From contig CAWBJO010000002.1 in the NCBI GenBank assembly GCA_963789175.1, positions 124,001 through 188,000 on the forward strand: a stretch of 64,000 nucleotides of DNA, read 5' to 3'. Made by a program: the position numbers and the translations under genes. Position 1 is the stretch's first letter, and every line of letters begins with the position of its first letter. The DNA is from CAWBJO01 sp963789175. GTDB taxonomy: Bacteria; Pseudomonadota; Alphaproteobacteria; Rhizobiales; Aestuariivirgaceae. The notes beneath the pieces are model-generated. The model ran no database searches. It saw only the letters and a list, made by a program, of their open reading frames with translations, and had not been told where the DNA came from. Positions 16,660 through 25,016 of the stretch are shown piece after piece.

Positions 16660-17341
16660 AGCCAGTGGCGGCTACGCCTCGACTGTCATCATCCGGGACA
16701 TCGATCTTCAGGTCGCCGCGAAGGAGATGGTGGCGTTGCTGGGCCGCAACGGCACAGGCAAGACCACCCTGATGAAATACATCATGGGCCTCGTCCGCCC
16801 AGTGTCGGGTACCGTCAGCATGGACGACCGAAAATTGCCGGACTCGCCGTCGCAGAGGGCGAGGGCCGGCCTCGGCTACGTGCCGCAGGGACGTCACGTC
16901 TTCCCACGTCTGACGGTTCGCGAAAACATCATTGCGTCCGCGGTCGGGTGCGGGCACGACCCCAACCGGGCCCTGCAAGAGGTGTTTGCAATGCTTCCGG
17001 TGCTTGCCGAACGCCCGCATATTCTCGCCGGCAGCCTCAGCGGGGGCCAGCAGCAGATCCTGGCCATCGGCCGGGCCCTGGCAACACGGCCCAAAGTGCT
17101 GCTTCTCGATGAACCGAGCGAGGGGGTGCAGCCCTCGATCGTCTACGAGATCGAGCAAATGCTCGTAAAGCTCAATCGCGAGCAGGGGATAGCCGTGCTC
17201 CTCGCCGAGCAGAACCTCGACTTTGCGCTGTCGGCGACGACTCGCGCTTACGTCATGGACAAGGGCCGAATAGCCCACACGACCACTCGGGAGGCTCTAC
17301 TGGCGGACAAGCAGATCCTTCACCAGCTGCTCGGTGTCTAG
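16643..17341 (+). CDS. LivF/UrtE-type ABC ATPase
   Basis: Second ATPase, 232 aa, of the amide/urea-type importer. GRNGTGKTTLMKYIMGL is Walker A, LSGGQQQILAIGRAL the signature, LLLDEPSEGVQP the Walker B region, and LLAEQNLDF the switch, all typical of LivF/UrtE. The GTG at 16643 is chosen because it gives LRVSEASGGYASTVI as first strand; the longer frame starting upstream is inside the previous gene. It overlaps the fused permease-ATPase gene by 17 bp and ends the operon. Confidence 0.9.
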   Translation: MLRVSEASGGYASTVIIRDIDLQVAAKEMVALLGRNGTGKTTLMKYIMGLVRPVSGTVSMDDRKLPDSPSQRARAGLGYVPQGRHVFPRLTVRENIIASAVGCGHDPNRALQEVFAMLPVLAERPHILAGSLSGGQQQILAIGRALATRPKVLLLDEPSEGVQPSIVYEIEQMLVKLNREQGIAVLLAEQNLDFALSATTRAYVMDKGRIAHTTTREALLADKQILHQLLGV

Positions 17342-17522
17342 GCTTCCTTTCCACGACCGGCACATCCTATTGGTGAACTAGTCGCCTGCTAGGCGCGGCA
17401 AGCCGCCCAAGAGCCAAGCCAGTTGAGCGCAAAGGGAAACTTCGGTATTTCTATTTGGAATCCCCGACATTGCGTAGCATATCTGGGATCGGGCGCTCTG
17501 CGCACCAAACGGGAGGTAAGTA
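17342..17522 (+). promoter_or_regulatory. Intergenic region with possible promoter for PotD-type binding protein
   Basis: TTGGAA at 17455-17460 and CATATC at 17478-17483, separated by 17 bp, could be a sigma-70 type promoter; GGGAGGTAA before 17523 is the ribosome binding site. No clear terminator for the preceding operon is visible (only a short GCGGC-AA-GCCGC dyad without a T-tract). Confidence 0.35.
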
Positions 17523-18565
17523 ATGAAAACGAAGCTGCTATCGACTGCATTGCTGCTCGCGGCCTTGTCCACGCCATTGTGGGCAGCCGACAGCGTAACC
17601 GTCGTGTCTTGGGGTGGCGCCTATCAGGAGAGCGTCCGCAAGGCGTTTTTCGAACCCTTCATGAAGGAGACCGGCGGCAAGGTCGTCGAGGAAGAATTCA
17701 ACGGTGAAATCGCCAAGATCCGGGCGATGGTCGAGTCCAACAACGTCACCTGGGACGTCGTGGAAAACGACTCCATGACGACGATGGCGGCATGTGCCGA
17801 GGGCATCGTCGAGAAGATCGACTGGGACAAGCTTGGCCTGAAGCGCGACGAGTTCATCAGCGCCGACGCAAGTGAATGCGTCGTGCCGAGCATCCTCTAT
17901 GCGACCGTGCTGGCCTATGACACGACCAAGGTGAAGGAAGCCCCCAATTCGATCACGCGCCCTGTTCGACCTCGAGAAGTATCCCGGAAAGCGAGGAATG
18001 CAGAAGTCTCCCTTCGTCAACCTCGAGTGGGCGCTCATTGCCGACGGTGTGGCCGTGAAGGACGTCTACGATGTGCTTTCGACGCCGGAAGGCGTCGATC
18101 GCGCGTTCGCCAAGCTCGACACGATCAAGAAGGACGTCGTGTGGTGGGAGGCCGGGGCACAGCCGCCGCAGCTCCTCGCCGATGGCCAGGTGATCCTGAC
18201 GACGGCGTGGAATGGGCGCATCTACAACGCTGCGAAAGTGGACAAGAAGCCCTTCGCCGTCATGTGGGATCACCAGGCGCTGGACTGGCAGGGCTGGAAT
18301 GTCGTCAAGGGGTCCAAGAACCGGGACGAGGCCTACAAGTTCATTGCTTTCGCGGGCCGTCCGGACCGCCAGGCCGACCAGACCAACTACATCTCCTATG
18401 GTCCCGGCAACAAGCAGGCGATCGCAAGCACGAATCCCCAGATCGTGCCCGATCTGCCCACCAATCCGGACAACATGAAGAACGGCTTCATCGTCAACGC
18501 CAAGTTCTGGGGCGGACAACCTCGACGCGCTGCGTGATCGCTTCAATATCTGGGTTGCTCAATAG
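17523..18565 (+). pseudogene. PotD-like (spermidine/putrescine/opine type) binding protein, frame-disrupted
   Basis: Periplasmic binding protein of about 346 aa if the reading frame is repaired. It starts MKTKLLSTALLLAALSTPLWAAD (signal peptide, cut for length in family terms) and continues VTVVSWGGAYQESVRKAF, as in PotD-type family 8 proteins. The frame shifts by +1 at about 17958-17961, where four bases (CGCC) stand for one codon between NSIT and LFDLEKYPGKRG, and again at 18511-18515, where one extra G follows KFWG; after it the frame reads DNLDALRDRFNIWVAQ to the TAG at 18563-18565. Both changes are single-base gains. Either the gene is decaying or the sequence has insertion errors. Followed by a hairpin and the permease genes. 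Confidence 0.75.
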
Positions 18566-18575
18566 GAACCGTTAG

Positions 18576-18597
18576 GGAGGGGGCGCAAGCCCCCTCC
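18576..18597 (+). repeat. GNRA-loop hairpin after PotD-like gene
   Basis: Perfect 9-bp stem GGAGGGGGC / GCCCCCTCC closed by the tetraloop GCAA, an exceptionally stable hairpin, 10 bp after the repaired stop codon of the binding-protein gene. No T-tract follows. It also sits ten bases before the next start codon. Confidence 0.75.
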
Positions 18598-18606
18598 GGC
18601 CCTCGA

Positions 18607-19849
18607 ATGGCCGAAGGAATCGTCCAAGCTTCGCATGCCCTGAACCTGCGACGGCAGTTTGCCTTCGCCGAGAGAAAAGGTCATCTGCGCGCGCTCGCGC
18701 TGGTCCTTCCGCTCCTGGTGTTCGTACTCGTCACCTTCGCCGTCCCGGTCGTTCTTCTGCTGACGCGGGCGGTCCATGATCCAAGCATCGCCAAGACGCT
18801 TCCGCGCACCGTCGCCGCTTTGCAGGATTGGGACGGCAGGGCAACACCCGATGAGCCTGCCTTTGCCGCACTCGTGGAAGACTTCAGGAAGGTCTCCGAG
18901 AACAACACGGCTGCGTTCGTCGGAAAGCGGCTCAACTATGAAATCTCCGGAGTGCGAAGCAAGGTCGTCGCGAGCGCTGCCAAGGCGGCCGCGCTGAGCG
19001 CGCCGCCGTACAAGGAGCAGATGATCGCGGCCGACAAAATGTGGGGCGACCGGCTGATCTGGACGAAGATCAAGCTGTCGGGAAAGCCGCTGACCGACTT
19101 CTATCGTGCTGAGGGCGCTCGACCTTGAGCACACGGTCGAGGGCGATATCGCGCCGGTGTCGAAGTCCCAGGCGGTGTACGTCTCCGTCCTGCTCAGAAC
19201 GTTCTACATAAGCGCGCTGGTCACCATCCTCACGCTGCTTCTCGGATATCCCGTCGCCCTCATGCTGGCTCATGCCCCGCAGCGTGTGGCCAGCGTCCTC
19301 CTCATATTCATTCTCGTGCCGTTCTGGACCTCGCTTCTCGTGCGCACGACGGCTTGGTTCGTGTTGCTGCAGGACAACGGCCCGGTCAACAACGTCATCC
19401 AGTATCTTCATCTTTCCGACGGGCCCCTGAAGCTGATCTTCAGCCGCTTCGGCACCGTGACCGCGATGACTCACATACAACTGCCGTTCACGCTGCTGCC
19501 CATCTACGGCGTGATGAAAGGCATCTCTCCAACCTACATGAGGGCCGCCCGCTCGCTGGGAGGAGGACCCTTCTACTCGTTTCTCAAGGTGTATCTGCCG
19601 CTCACGCTGCCGGGAATCGGTGCAGGGTGTCTGCTCACCTTCATCCTCTGCCTCGGATACTACATCACGCCCGCACTGGTCGGCGGAGCGGCGGATCAAA
19701 TGGTGAGCGGCGTGATCGCGTCGGCGATGAACCAGGAGAACAACTGGGGCAAGGCCAGCGCACTGAGCGCGATCCTGCTGTTGGCGACCTTGATCCTGTT
19801 CTTCCTCTACAACCGCCTGATCGGCATCGACAAGGTGAAGCTCGGATAG
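18607..19849 (+). pseudogene. PotB-like ABC permease, frame-disrupted
   Basis: Inner-membrane permease for the PotD-type binding protein, about 413 aa when repaired. The first part (18607-19108) contains one N-terminal helix LALVLPLLVFVLVTFAVPVV and a long periplasmic loop; after a +1 shift at 19105-19108 (CGTG stands for one codon after LTDFY) it continues LRALDLEHTVEGDI and the remaining helices, with the EAA-type loop MRAARSLGGGPFYSFLKVYLPL. The loop insertion is typical of this permease subgroup. Unrepaired, the first frame ends at 19128, and translation restarting at GTG 19106 would give only the membrane part. Same alternatives as for the binding protein: decay or sequencing error. Confidence 0.75.
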
Positions 19850-19854
19850 TCCGC

Positions 19855-20685
19855 ATGCTCAGGCCCGCCCCATACGCCACTCCGGTCGAACGAGCGCTTT
19901 ACTATGCCGGATGGGTGTTTACGAGCTTGGTGCTGCTTTTCCTCATCGCGCCGATTCTGGCAGTCATACCGCTATCCTTCAATGCCGAGCCATACTTCAG
20001 CTACCCGATGCCTGGCCTGTCGCTGCAATGGTATCGCGATTTCTTCGGCAATCCGCGATGGACGGGCGCATTGATCCTGAGCGTGAAACTCGCCGTCGTG
20101 GTGACCATCCTATCGACCACGCTCGGCACTCTCGCGGCCCTGGGCCTGGCCCGCACCCATCTGCCATTTCGCTCCGTGATCCTGGGTGTGCTCCTGCTGC
20201 CGATGATCGTGCCGGTGATCATCGTGGCGGTAGCGGTGTTCATGTCTTATGCCTACTTCGGCCTCATTGGAACGTTCACCGGACTTGTCCTCGCCCACAC
20301 GGCACTGGCTACTCCGTTCGTGGTGATTACGGTGACATCCACGTTGACGAGCTTCGACTGGTCGTTGCTTCGGGCTGCGCAAAGTCTCGGTGCCACCTCG
20401 GTCTTCACATTCCGCAAGGTCATCCTGCCGCTGATCCTCCCGGGTGTGGTGACAGGTGCGATCTTCGCCTTCGTGATATCCTTCGACGAGGTCGTTGTGG
20501 CATTGTTCCTGTCGAGTGCCGAGCAGCGAACGCTGCCCAAGCAGATGTTCGCGGGAATCCGGGAAATGATCAGCCCTACGATCACCGCTGCTGCGACCGT
20601 TCAGGTGCTGTTTTCCGTTCTGCTGCTGATCGGAGCGGAGCTCCTTCGCGGGAGATCCGAGAGGCTTCGTGGGTTGACCAAATAA
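19855..20685 (+). CDS. PotC-like ABC permease
   Basis: Second inner-membrane permease (276 aa) of the PotD-type transporter, in an intact frame. Six helices; the EAA-type cytoplasmic loop is LLRAAQSLGATSVFTFRKVILPLILPG. The C-terminus is rich in charged residues (RGRSERLRGLTK). It starts 6 bp after the end of the previous permease gene. No ATPase gene of the PotA type follows or precedes, so the ATPase must come from elsewhere or the transporter is non-functional. Confidence 0.9.
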   Translation: MLRPAPYATPVERALYYAGWVFTSLVLLFLIAPILAVIPLSFNAEPYFSYPMPGLSLQWYRDFFGNPRWTGALILSVKLAVVVTILSTTLGTLAALGLARTHLPFRSVILGVLLLPMIVPVIIVAVAVFMSYAYFGLIGTFTGLVLAHTALATPFVVITVTSTLTSFDWSLLRAAQSLGATSVFTFRKVILPLILPGVVTGAIFAFVISFDEVVVALFLSSAEQRTLPKQMFAGIREMISPTITAAATVQVLFSVLLLIGAELLRGRSERLRGLTK

Positions 20686-20700
20686 CGGGAACCGAGTGCC

Positions 20701-22743
20701 GTGGCTCCAGTCGACGTGTTGTTCTCGCCGCTCACCATAAAGCACGTGACGATCCGAAACCGGTTCCTGTCGACGAGCCACGCGCCGGGCTATGCGGTCC
20801 AGGGGAACATAACGGATCGCTACATCGCCTATGAAACGGAGAAGGCGAAGGGCGGGGTCGGGCTCGTGCAGTTCGGTGGAGCGAGTGCGGTCTCGATCGA
20901 GAACTCCTTTCACTACGGGCAGATCAATGGTGCGGTGGACCAAGTCGTTCCTCAGTACCGGCGCATGGCGGCCAGCCTGCATGCCAATGGTGCGGCGTGC
21001 ACGGTGCAGCTCACTCATGGCGGGCGGCGTGAGCGGTGGGACGACGCGAATTGGCTTCCGGCTTTCGCTCCCTCCGGATTGCGCGAGCTGATCCACCGGT
21101 CCTTTCCCGCCGAGATGGAGGATCACGACATTCGGCGCATTCGCGGCGACTATATCGCAGCGGTGCGCCGCGCCCGCGACGGGGATCTCGATGGCGTGGA
21201 GATATCCACCCAGGCGGGGACGCTCATCGAGCAGTTCTGGTCTCCGGCCATGAACCGCAGAAGCGACGGCTATGGAGGGCCGCTCGCCAATCGCATGCGC
21301 TTCGGGCTCGAAATCTTGGAGGCCTGCCGGCACGAGGCGGGAGACGCGTTCCTGATCGGCATCCGCATGCCGGGCGACGAGATGCTGACGGGAGGACTAA
21401 CACAGGAGGATTGTATCGAGATCGCGCGCGCCCACGCATCTTCCGGCCTGATCGACTTCATCAGCGTGGTCGGCGGGAATGCGACCGACTACAAGGCCTC
21501 GGCAAAGCTGTGGCCGACGATGTGGGTTCCTTCGGCGCCTTACCTGAAGCTCGCTCACGCAATAAAGTCGGCAGTCGACATCCCGATCCTGCATGCAACC
21601 CGAATAACGGACGCGGCGACCGCGGTTCACGCGGTCAAGGAAGGTTTCGTCGACATGGTCGGCATGACCCGGGCGTTCATTGCCGACCCGCACCATGTCA
21701 ACAAGCTGAAGGATGGCCGGCAGGCGGAGATCCGCCCATGCGTAGGCGCCGGCTATTGCGTCGACAGGGTGCTCCTCGGCAAGGACGCCCTGTGCATCCA
21801 GAATGTCGCGGTCGGGCGCGAGCTGACTCTGCCGCACGTCATCGGACGAACGACGGGACCGTCGAAGCGCGTCGTCGTGGTCGGCGGCGGACCGGGCGGG
21901 CTGGAAACGGCGCGGATCGCTTCGTCGCGCGGGCATTCGGTCGTCCTGTTCGAGGCGGCAGCAGAACTAGGCGGCCAGATCGTTCTCGCCGCAAAGGCTA
22001 CGTGGCGGCGGGACATGATCGGCATCGTGCGCTGGCTGGCCGACGAAATGGATCGTCTCGGTGTCGATGTGAAGCTGAACCGCCTGGCCCAAGCCGCGGA
22101 CGTGCTGGCGGAAAAGCCGGATGTGGTGATCGTCGCGACGGGCGGGCTGCCCGAGGTAGGCCATTTTGCCGGCCGGGAGCTTGCCACCACGATCTGGGAC
22201 GTGCTGACGAGCGACGTTCAAGGCGGTCGCTCCGCCCTCGTATTCGACCAGAGCGGCAATCATGCGCCGCTGTCGTGCGCCCAATATCTTGCTTCGAAGG
22301 GGTTGACGGTCGAGATCGTCACCCCAGATCGATCGCTCGGTCTCGAGATGTCCGACACGAACCTCGGCGCACATATGGCGGAGGTCTACAAAAGCGGGAC
22401 GACGGTGACGCCGGATACGCGGCTCGACGAGGTTCGGCGCGAGGGCAACCGGCTCAAAGCCGTGTTGACCAATACCTATTCCGACACGCGAAGCGACAGA
22501 GAGGTGGATCTGGTCGTCGGAGACTACGGCACCGTTCCGAATTCCGCTCTCTATGACGAGCTGAAGCCGCTGTCACGAAATCTCGGCGAATCCGATCTCA
22601 AGGCGCTGGCGGCGGCGAAACCGCAACCGATAGACTGCAATCCGGACGGCGAGTTCTTTCTCCATCGGATCGGCGATGCTTGGGCGGCGCGCAACATCCA
22701 CGCAGCCATGCTGGACGCGATGCGACTCTGCAAGGACCTGTAG
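20701..22743 (+). CDS. NADH:flavin oxidoreductase with FAD/NAD domain (TMADH/dienoyl-CoA reductase type)
   Basis: Large 680-aa enzyme. Residues 1 to about 335 form the FMN-binding TIM barrel of the old-yellow-enzyme family (LFSPLTIKHVTIRNRF, LTHGGRRERW, GVEISTQAGTLIEQFWSP); from about 390 a dinucleotide fold begins with VVVVGGGPGGLETARIA. Between them the cysteine cluster reads CVGAGYC...C (Cys347, Cys353, Cys365), lacking one of the four cysteines that hold the 4Fe-4S cluster in trimethylamine dehydrogenase and FadH. The start is GTG, 15 bp after the permease gene, so it appears to be in the same operon. Related enzymes demethylate N-methylated compounds such as betaines; whether this one does is inference from context. 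Confidence 0.85.
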   Translation: MAPVDVLFSPLTIKHVTIRNRFLSTSHAPGYAVQGNITDRYIAYETEKAKGGVGLVQFGGASAVSIENSFHYGQINGAVDQVVPQYRRMAASLHANGAACTVQLTHGGRRERWDDANWLPAFAPSGLRELIHRSFPAEMEDHDIRRIRGDYIAAVRRARDGDLDGVEISTQAGTLIEQFWSPAMNRRSDGYGGPLANRMRFGLEILEACRHEAGDAFLIGIRMPGDEMLTGGLTQEDCIEIARAHASSGLIDFISVVGGNATDYKASAKLWPTMWVPSAPYLKLAHAIKSAVDIPILHATRITDAATAVHAVKEGFVDMVGMTRAFIADPHHVNKLKDGRQAEIRPCVGAGYCVDRVLLGKDALCIQNVAVGRELTLPHVIGRTTGPSKRVVVVGGGPGGLETARIASSRGHSVVLFEAAAELGGQIVLAAKATWRRDMIGIVRWLADEMDRLGVDVKLNRLAQAADVLAEKPDVVIVATGGLPEVGHFAGRELATTIWDVLTSDVQGGRSALVFDQSGNHAPLSCAQYLASKGLTVEIVTPDRSLGLEMSDTNLGAHMAEVYKSGTTVTPDTRLDEVRREGNRLKAVLTNTYSDTRSDREVDLVVGDYGTVPNSALYDELKPLSRNLGESDLKALAAAKPQPIDCNPDGEFFLHRIGDAWAARNIHAAMLDAMRLCKDL

Positions 22744-22790
22744 GGATCGCAGCGCCCACTTCGGCGCCGGGGGCAGGGACATCCGTACCC

Positions 22791-23180
22791 TCAATCCGCC
22801 TCAGCGGCATAGCTTCCGTCAGCCCGATGCGTCTCCTGGCCGCTGAGGGCCGGGTTGAAGACGCAAACCAGCCGCAGATCGCCGGAAATCGCGCGCAGGA
22901 TATGCTCATCATGTCGATCGAGGGCATACAGCGTGCCCGGCACGATCGGAAAGGTTTTGCCCGTCTTAACGTCGACGACTTCGCCGCGGCCCGAAATGCA
23001 GTAGTTCGCTTCGAGGTGATGCTTGTAGTGAAGTCGCTGTTCGGTTCCCTCCTTGACGACCGTGTCATGGAGAGAGAATCCCATTCCGTCCGCCTTCAGG
23101 AGAATCCTGCGGCTTTCCCAGCCGTCGCCCGATACGTGGCGCGGGCTTCCGATGATTTCCTCGAGCGTCCTGACGATCAT
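22791..23180 (-). CDS. ectC: Ectoine synthase (EctC)-like cupin
   Basis: Small cupin of 129 aa that should cyclise N-gamma-acetyl-diaminobutyrate to ectoine. The start MIVRTLEEI follows GAAGGAGAAG; extra upstream codons are not family-like. Key residues of characterised EctC proteins are at the same numbers: Trp21, Arg25, Thr40, Tyr52, His55, and the iron ligands Glu57, Tyr85 and His93; Glu116 and His118 match the usual 115/117 after a one-residue insertion. Position 38 is His where Asn is common. PGTLYALDRHDEH and LVCVFNPALSGQE are EctC signatures. No ectA, ectB, ectD or ect regulator is nearby; its only operon partner is the RidA gene 46 bp upstream. Confidence 0.85.
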   Translation of the reverse strand: MIVRTLEEIIGSPRHVSGDGWESRRILLKADGMGFSLHDTVVKEGTEQRLHYKHHLEANYCISGRGEVVDVKTGKTFPIVPGTLYALDRHDEHILRAISGDLRLVCVFNPALSGQETHRADGSYAAEAD

Positions 23181-23226
23181 CCTGTCTTCTCCTTCATCTT
23201 CGCGTTTTGATTGGCCAGCCGACACC

Positions 23227-23613
23227 TCACTTCCGCAAGCGGGCGATGCAGTCTATCTCGACGAGGCAGCCGAACAGCAGCCGCGTGATGACGGTGGTCC
23301 GGGCGGGCAGCTTTCCGGGCGGGAAAAACGATTGATAGACGGAATTCATGGCATCGAAATGCCGGTCGTCGGAAAGATGGACACTGACTTTCACAACGTC
23401 GGTGAAATCGAGACCAATGTCGCGCAACACGCCCTGCAGCAGTTCCATCGAGGCTCGCGTTTCATCGGCAATGTCGCCGAACCGCACTTCGCGGTGGGTC
23501 GCGTCGGCGGCAAGCTGGCCCGAGAGAAACGCATAGCTTCCGTCGAGCACGGCATGGCTGTATGCCGGGCCGGTCTTCGAAAGTGTCGAGTTGCGGTAGT
23601 TTATTGTGGTCAT
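23227..23613 (-). CDS. RidA family protein (YjgF/YER057c/UK114)
   Basis: A 128-aa trimer-forming protein of the Rid family, which hydrolyses reactive enamine/imine intermediates to ketones plus ammonia. SHAVLDGSYAFLSGQLA near the start, VVKVSVHLSDDRHFDAMNSVY in the middle and the arginine of LPARTTVIT (the carboxylate-binding Arg of active RidA) are all present. It is upstream of, and probably co-transcribed with, the EctC-like gene. Related members are named as enamine deaminases attached to catabolic operons. Confidence 0.88.
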   Translation of the reverse strand: MTTINYRNSTLSKTGPAYSHAVLDGSYAFLSGQLAADATHREVRFGDIADETRASMELLQGVLRDIGLDFTDVVKVSVHLSDDRHFDAMNSVYQSFFPPGKLPARTTVITRLLFGCLVEIDCIARLRK

Positions 23614-23916
23614 CCGAAGTGCCTGTGCCCCGTCTCGCCTGCGCAGAATTCGTGCAGAGTTCGGACGAGACTACGCCAAGGGGTTCGCGAGGTCACTGGT
23701 TTCGATGCCGATTTCGACCACGGTGCCTTCACGGGCACGGCACCGGAAGCAGGAGCGAAAGTCGGGCGATCTCAATCCATGGCGACTGTCACACCGGAGG
23801 CCTTATCACGGCATGGGCCGGCTTTCCCGATGCGAGCGCGCGATCGTCGACCGTCTGGATCAAGCAGCCGAGATTGCCTAGAGTGAAGTAGTCCAGCAGG
23901 CAGCAGGTCGTTCCAG
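23614..23916. other. Intergenic region between RidA and ModE-like genes
   Basis: About 300 bp with no credible gene; open frames across it are short and lack start signals. It should hold divergent promoters. I see one 7-bp inverted repeat, CGGTGCC (23721-23727) and GGCACCG (23739-23745), with an 11-nt loop, and nothing else convincing. Confidence 0.4.
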
Positions 23917-24306
23917 ATGCCACGCAAGAGCTTGGGAGTGACGCAAAGGACGAGGGTGCCCGAGCGCGGCAATGTCCGGCCGGCCCTCACACTTCGGGTG
24001 GACCTGGGCCGCCGCGGAGCGTTGGGACCCGGCAAGATCAACCTGCTGGAAGCCATCGACACGGAGGGTTCCATCACCGCGGCGGGCAAGAAGCTCGGCA
24101 TGTCCTATCGCCGGGCATGGCTGCTCGTCGAAAGCGTGAATACGATGTTCAAGGAGCCGGCGGTGTCGACGAAACAGGGAGGCGCGAACGGCGGCAATGC
24201 CAGCCTGACCAGGCTCGGGGCGGAAATAGTATCGCGCTACCGTCAAATCGAGAAGGCGGCAGAGAAGTCGGCCACCAAACACTTGAACTTTCTGGCCGGC
24301 GCCTGA
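23917..24306 (+). CDS. ModE-like winged helix-turn-helix regulator (DNA-binding domain only)
   Basis: A 129-aa protein whose segment LGPGKINLLEAIDTEGSITAAGKKLGMSYRRAWLLV... matches the N-terminal LysR-like winged helix of the molybdate regulator ModE, including the SITAAGKKLGMSYRRAW recognition region. The molybdate-binding Mop domains that normally follow (ModE is about 260 aa) are absent, so this is a stand-alone DNA-binding protein of the ModE_N type. The N-terminal 25 residues are basic. Its stop is one base from the stop of the convergent LivF-type gene. Target unknown. Confidence 0.78.
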   Translation: MPRKSLGVTQRTRVPERGNVRPALTLRVDLGRRGALGPGKINLLEAIDTEGSITAAGKKLGMSYRRAWLLVESVNTMFKEPAVSTKQGGANGGNASLTRLGAEIVSRYRQIEKAAEKSATKHLNFLAGA

Positions 24307-24307
24307 C

Positions 24308-25015
24308 CTAGCCGAGATAGGCTTCCTTGATCTGCGGATTGGAAAGCAGCTCGCGGCCCGCGCCTTCGAGCACGATCTCGCCCGTTTCGATGACATATCC
24401 GTAGTCGGCGATCTGCAGCGACAGAAACGCATTCTGCTCGACCAGCAGCACCGCCACGCCCTGCTTGCGGATCTCGACGATCGTGTCGAAGATGCGCTGC
24501 ACGAGAATGGGAGCAAGTCCCATGCTCGGCTCATCGAGCAGCAGAATGCGCGGGTTCGACATGAGGGCGCGGCCGATCGCCAGCATCTGCTGCTCGCCAC
24601 CAGACAGCGTGCCGGCGACCTGCTTCAAGCGCTTCTTGAGCACGGGAAACATGTCCAGCACCTGGGATTCCTTGTCGGCGATCCATTTGCCGTCCTTGTT
24701 CAGGAAGGCGCCGACCCGGAGATTCTCCGCCACTGTGAGGCGGCTGAAGATACGCCGTCCCTCGGGGACCTGAATGACGCCTCGCGACACCACCTCATGG
24801 GCGGCATGCTCCCTGAGCGATCGACCTTCCAGCAAGACTTCGCCCTCGGTGGCCGCGATGATCCCCGATATCGCATGCAGGGTCGTGCTCTTGCCGGCGC
24901 CATTCGCCCCGATCAACGTGACGATCTGGTCGTTGCCGACGGAGAGAGACACGCCGCGCAGGGCATGAATCTTGCCGTAGTGGACATGGAGGTTGCGGAT
25001 CGCGAGGAGGGACAT
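24308..25015 (-). CDS. LivF-type branched-chain amino acid ABC ATPase
   Basis: ATPase of 235 aa. GANGAGKSTTLHAISGI is Walker A, LSGGEQQMLAIGRALM the signature, LLLDEPSMGLAP the Walker B region and LLVEQNAF the switch, all typical of LivF. Last gene of the minus-strand operon 24308-30026 (binding protein, LivH, LivM, LivG, LivF), separated by 1 bp from the LivG-type gene. Confidence 0.92.
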   Translation of the reverse strand: MSLLAIRNLHVHYGKIHALRGVSLSVGNDQIVTLIGANGAGKSTTLHAISGIIAATEGEVLLEGRSLREHAAHEVVSRGVIQVPEGRRIFSRLTVAENLRVGAFLNKDGKWIADKESQVLDMFPVLKKRLKQVAGTLSGGEQQMLAIGRALMSNPRILLLDEPSMGLAPILVQRIFDTIVEIRKQGVAVLLVEQNAFLSLQIADYGYVIETGEIVLEGAGRELLSNPQIKEAYLG

Positions 25016-25016
25016 G

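Noticed and set aside
20110..21333. A 407-codon minus-strand frame across the PotC-like and flavin oxidoreductase genes
   Set aside because: It spans two real plus-strand genes and their junction, and has no ribosome site or recognisable domain.
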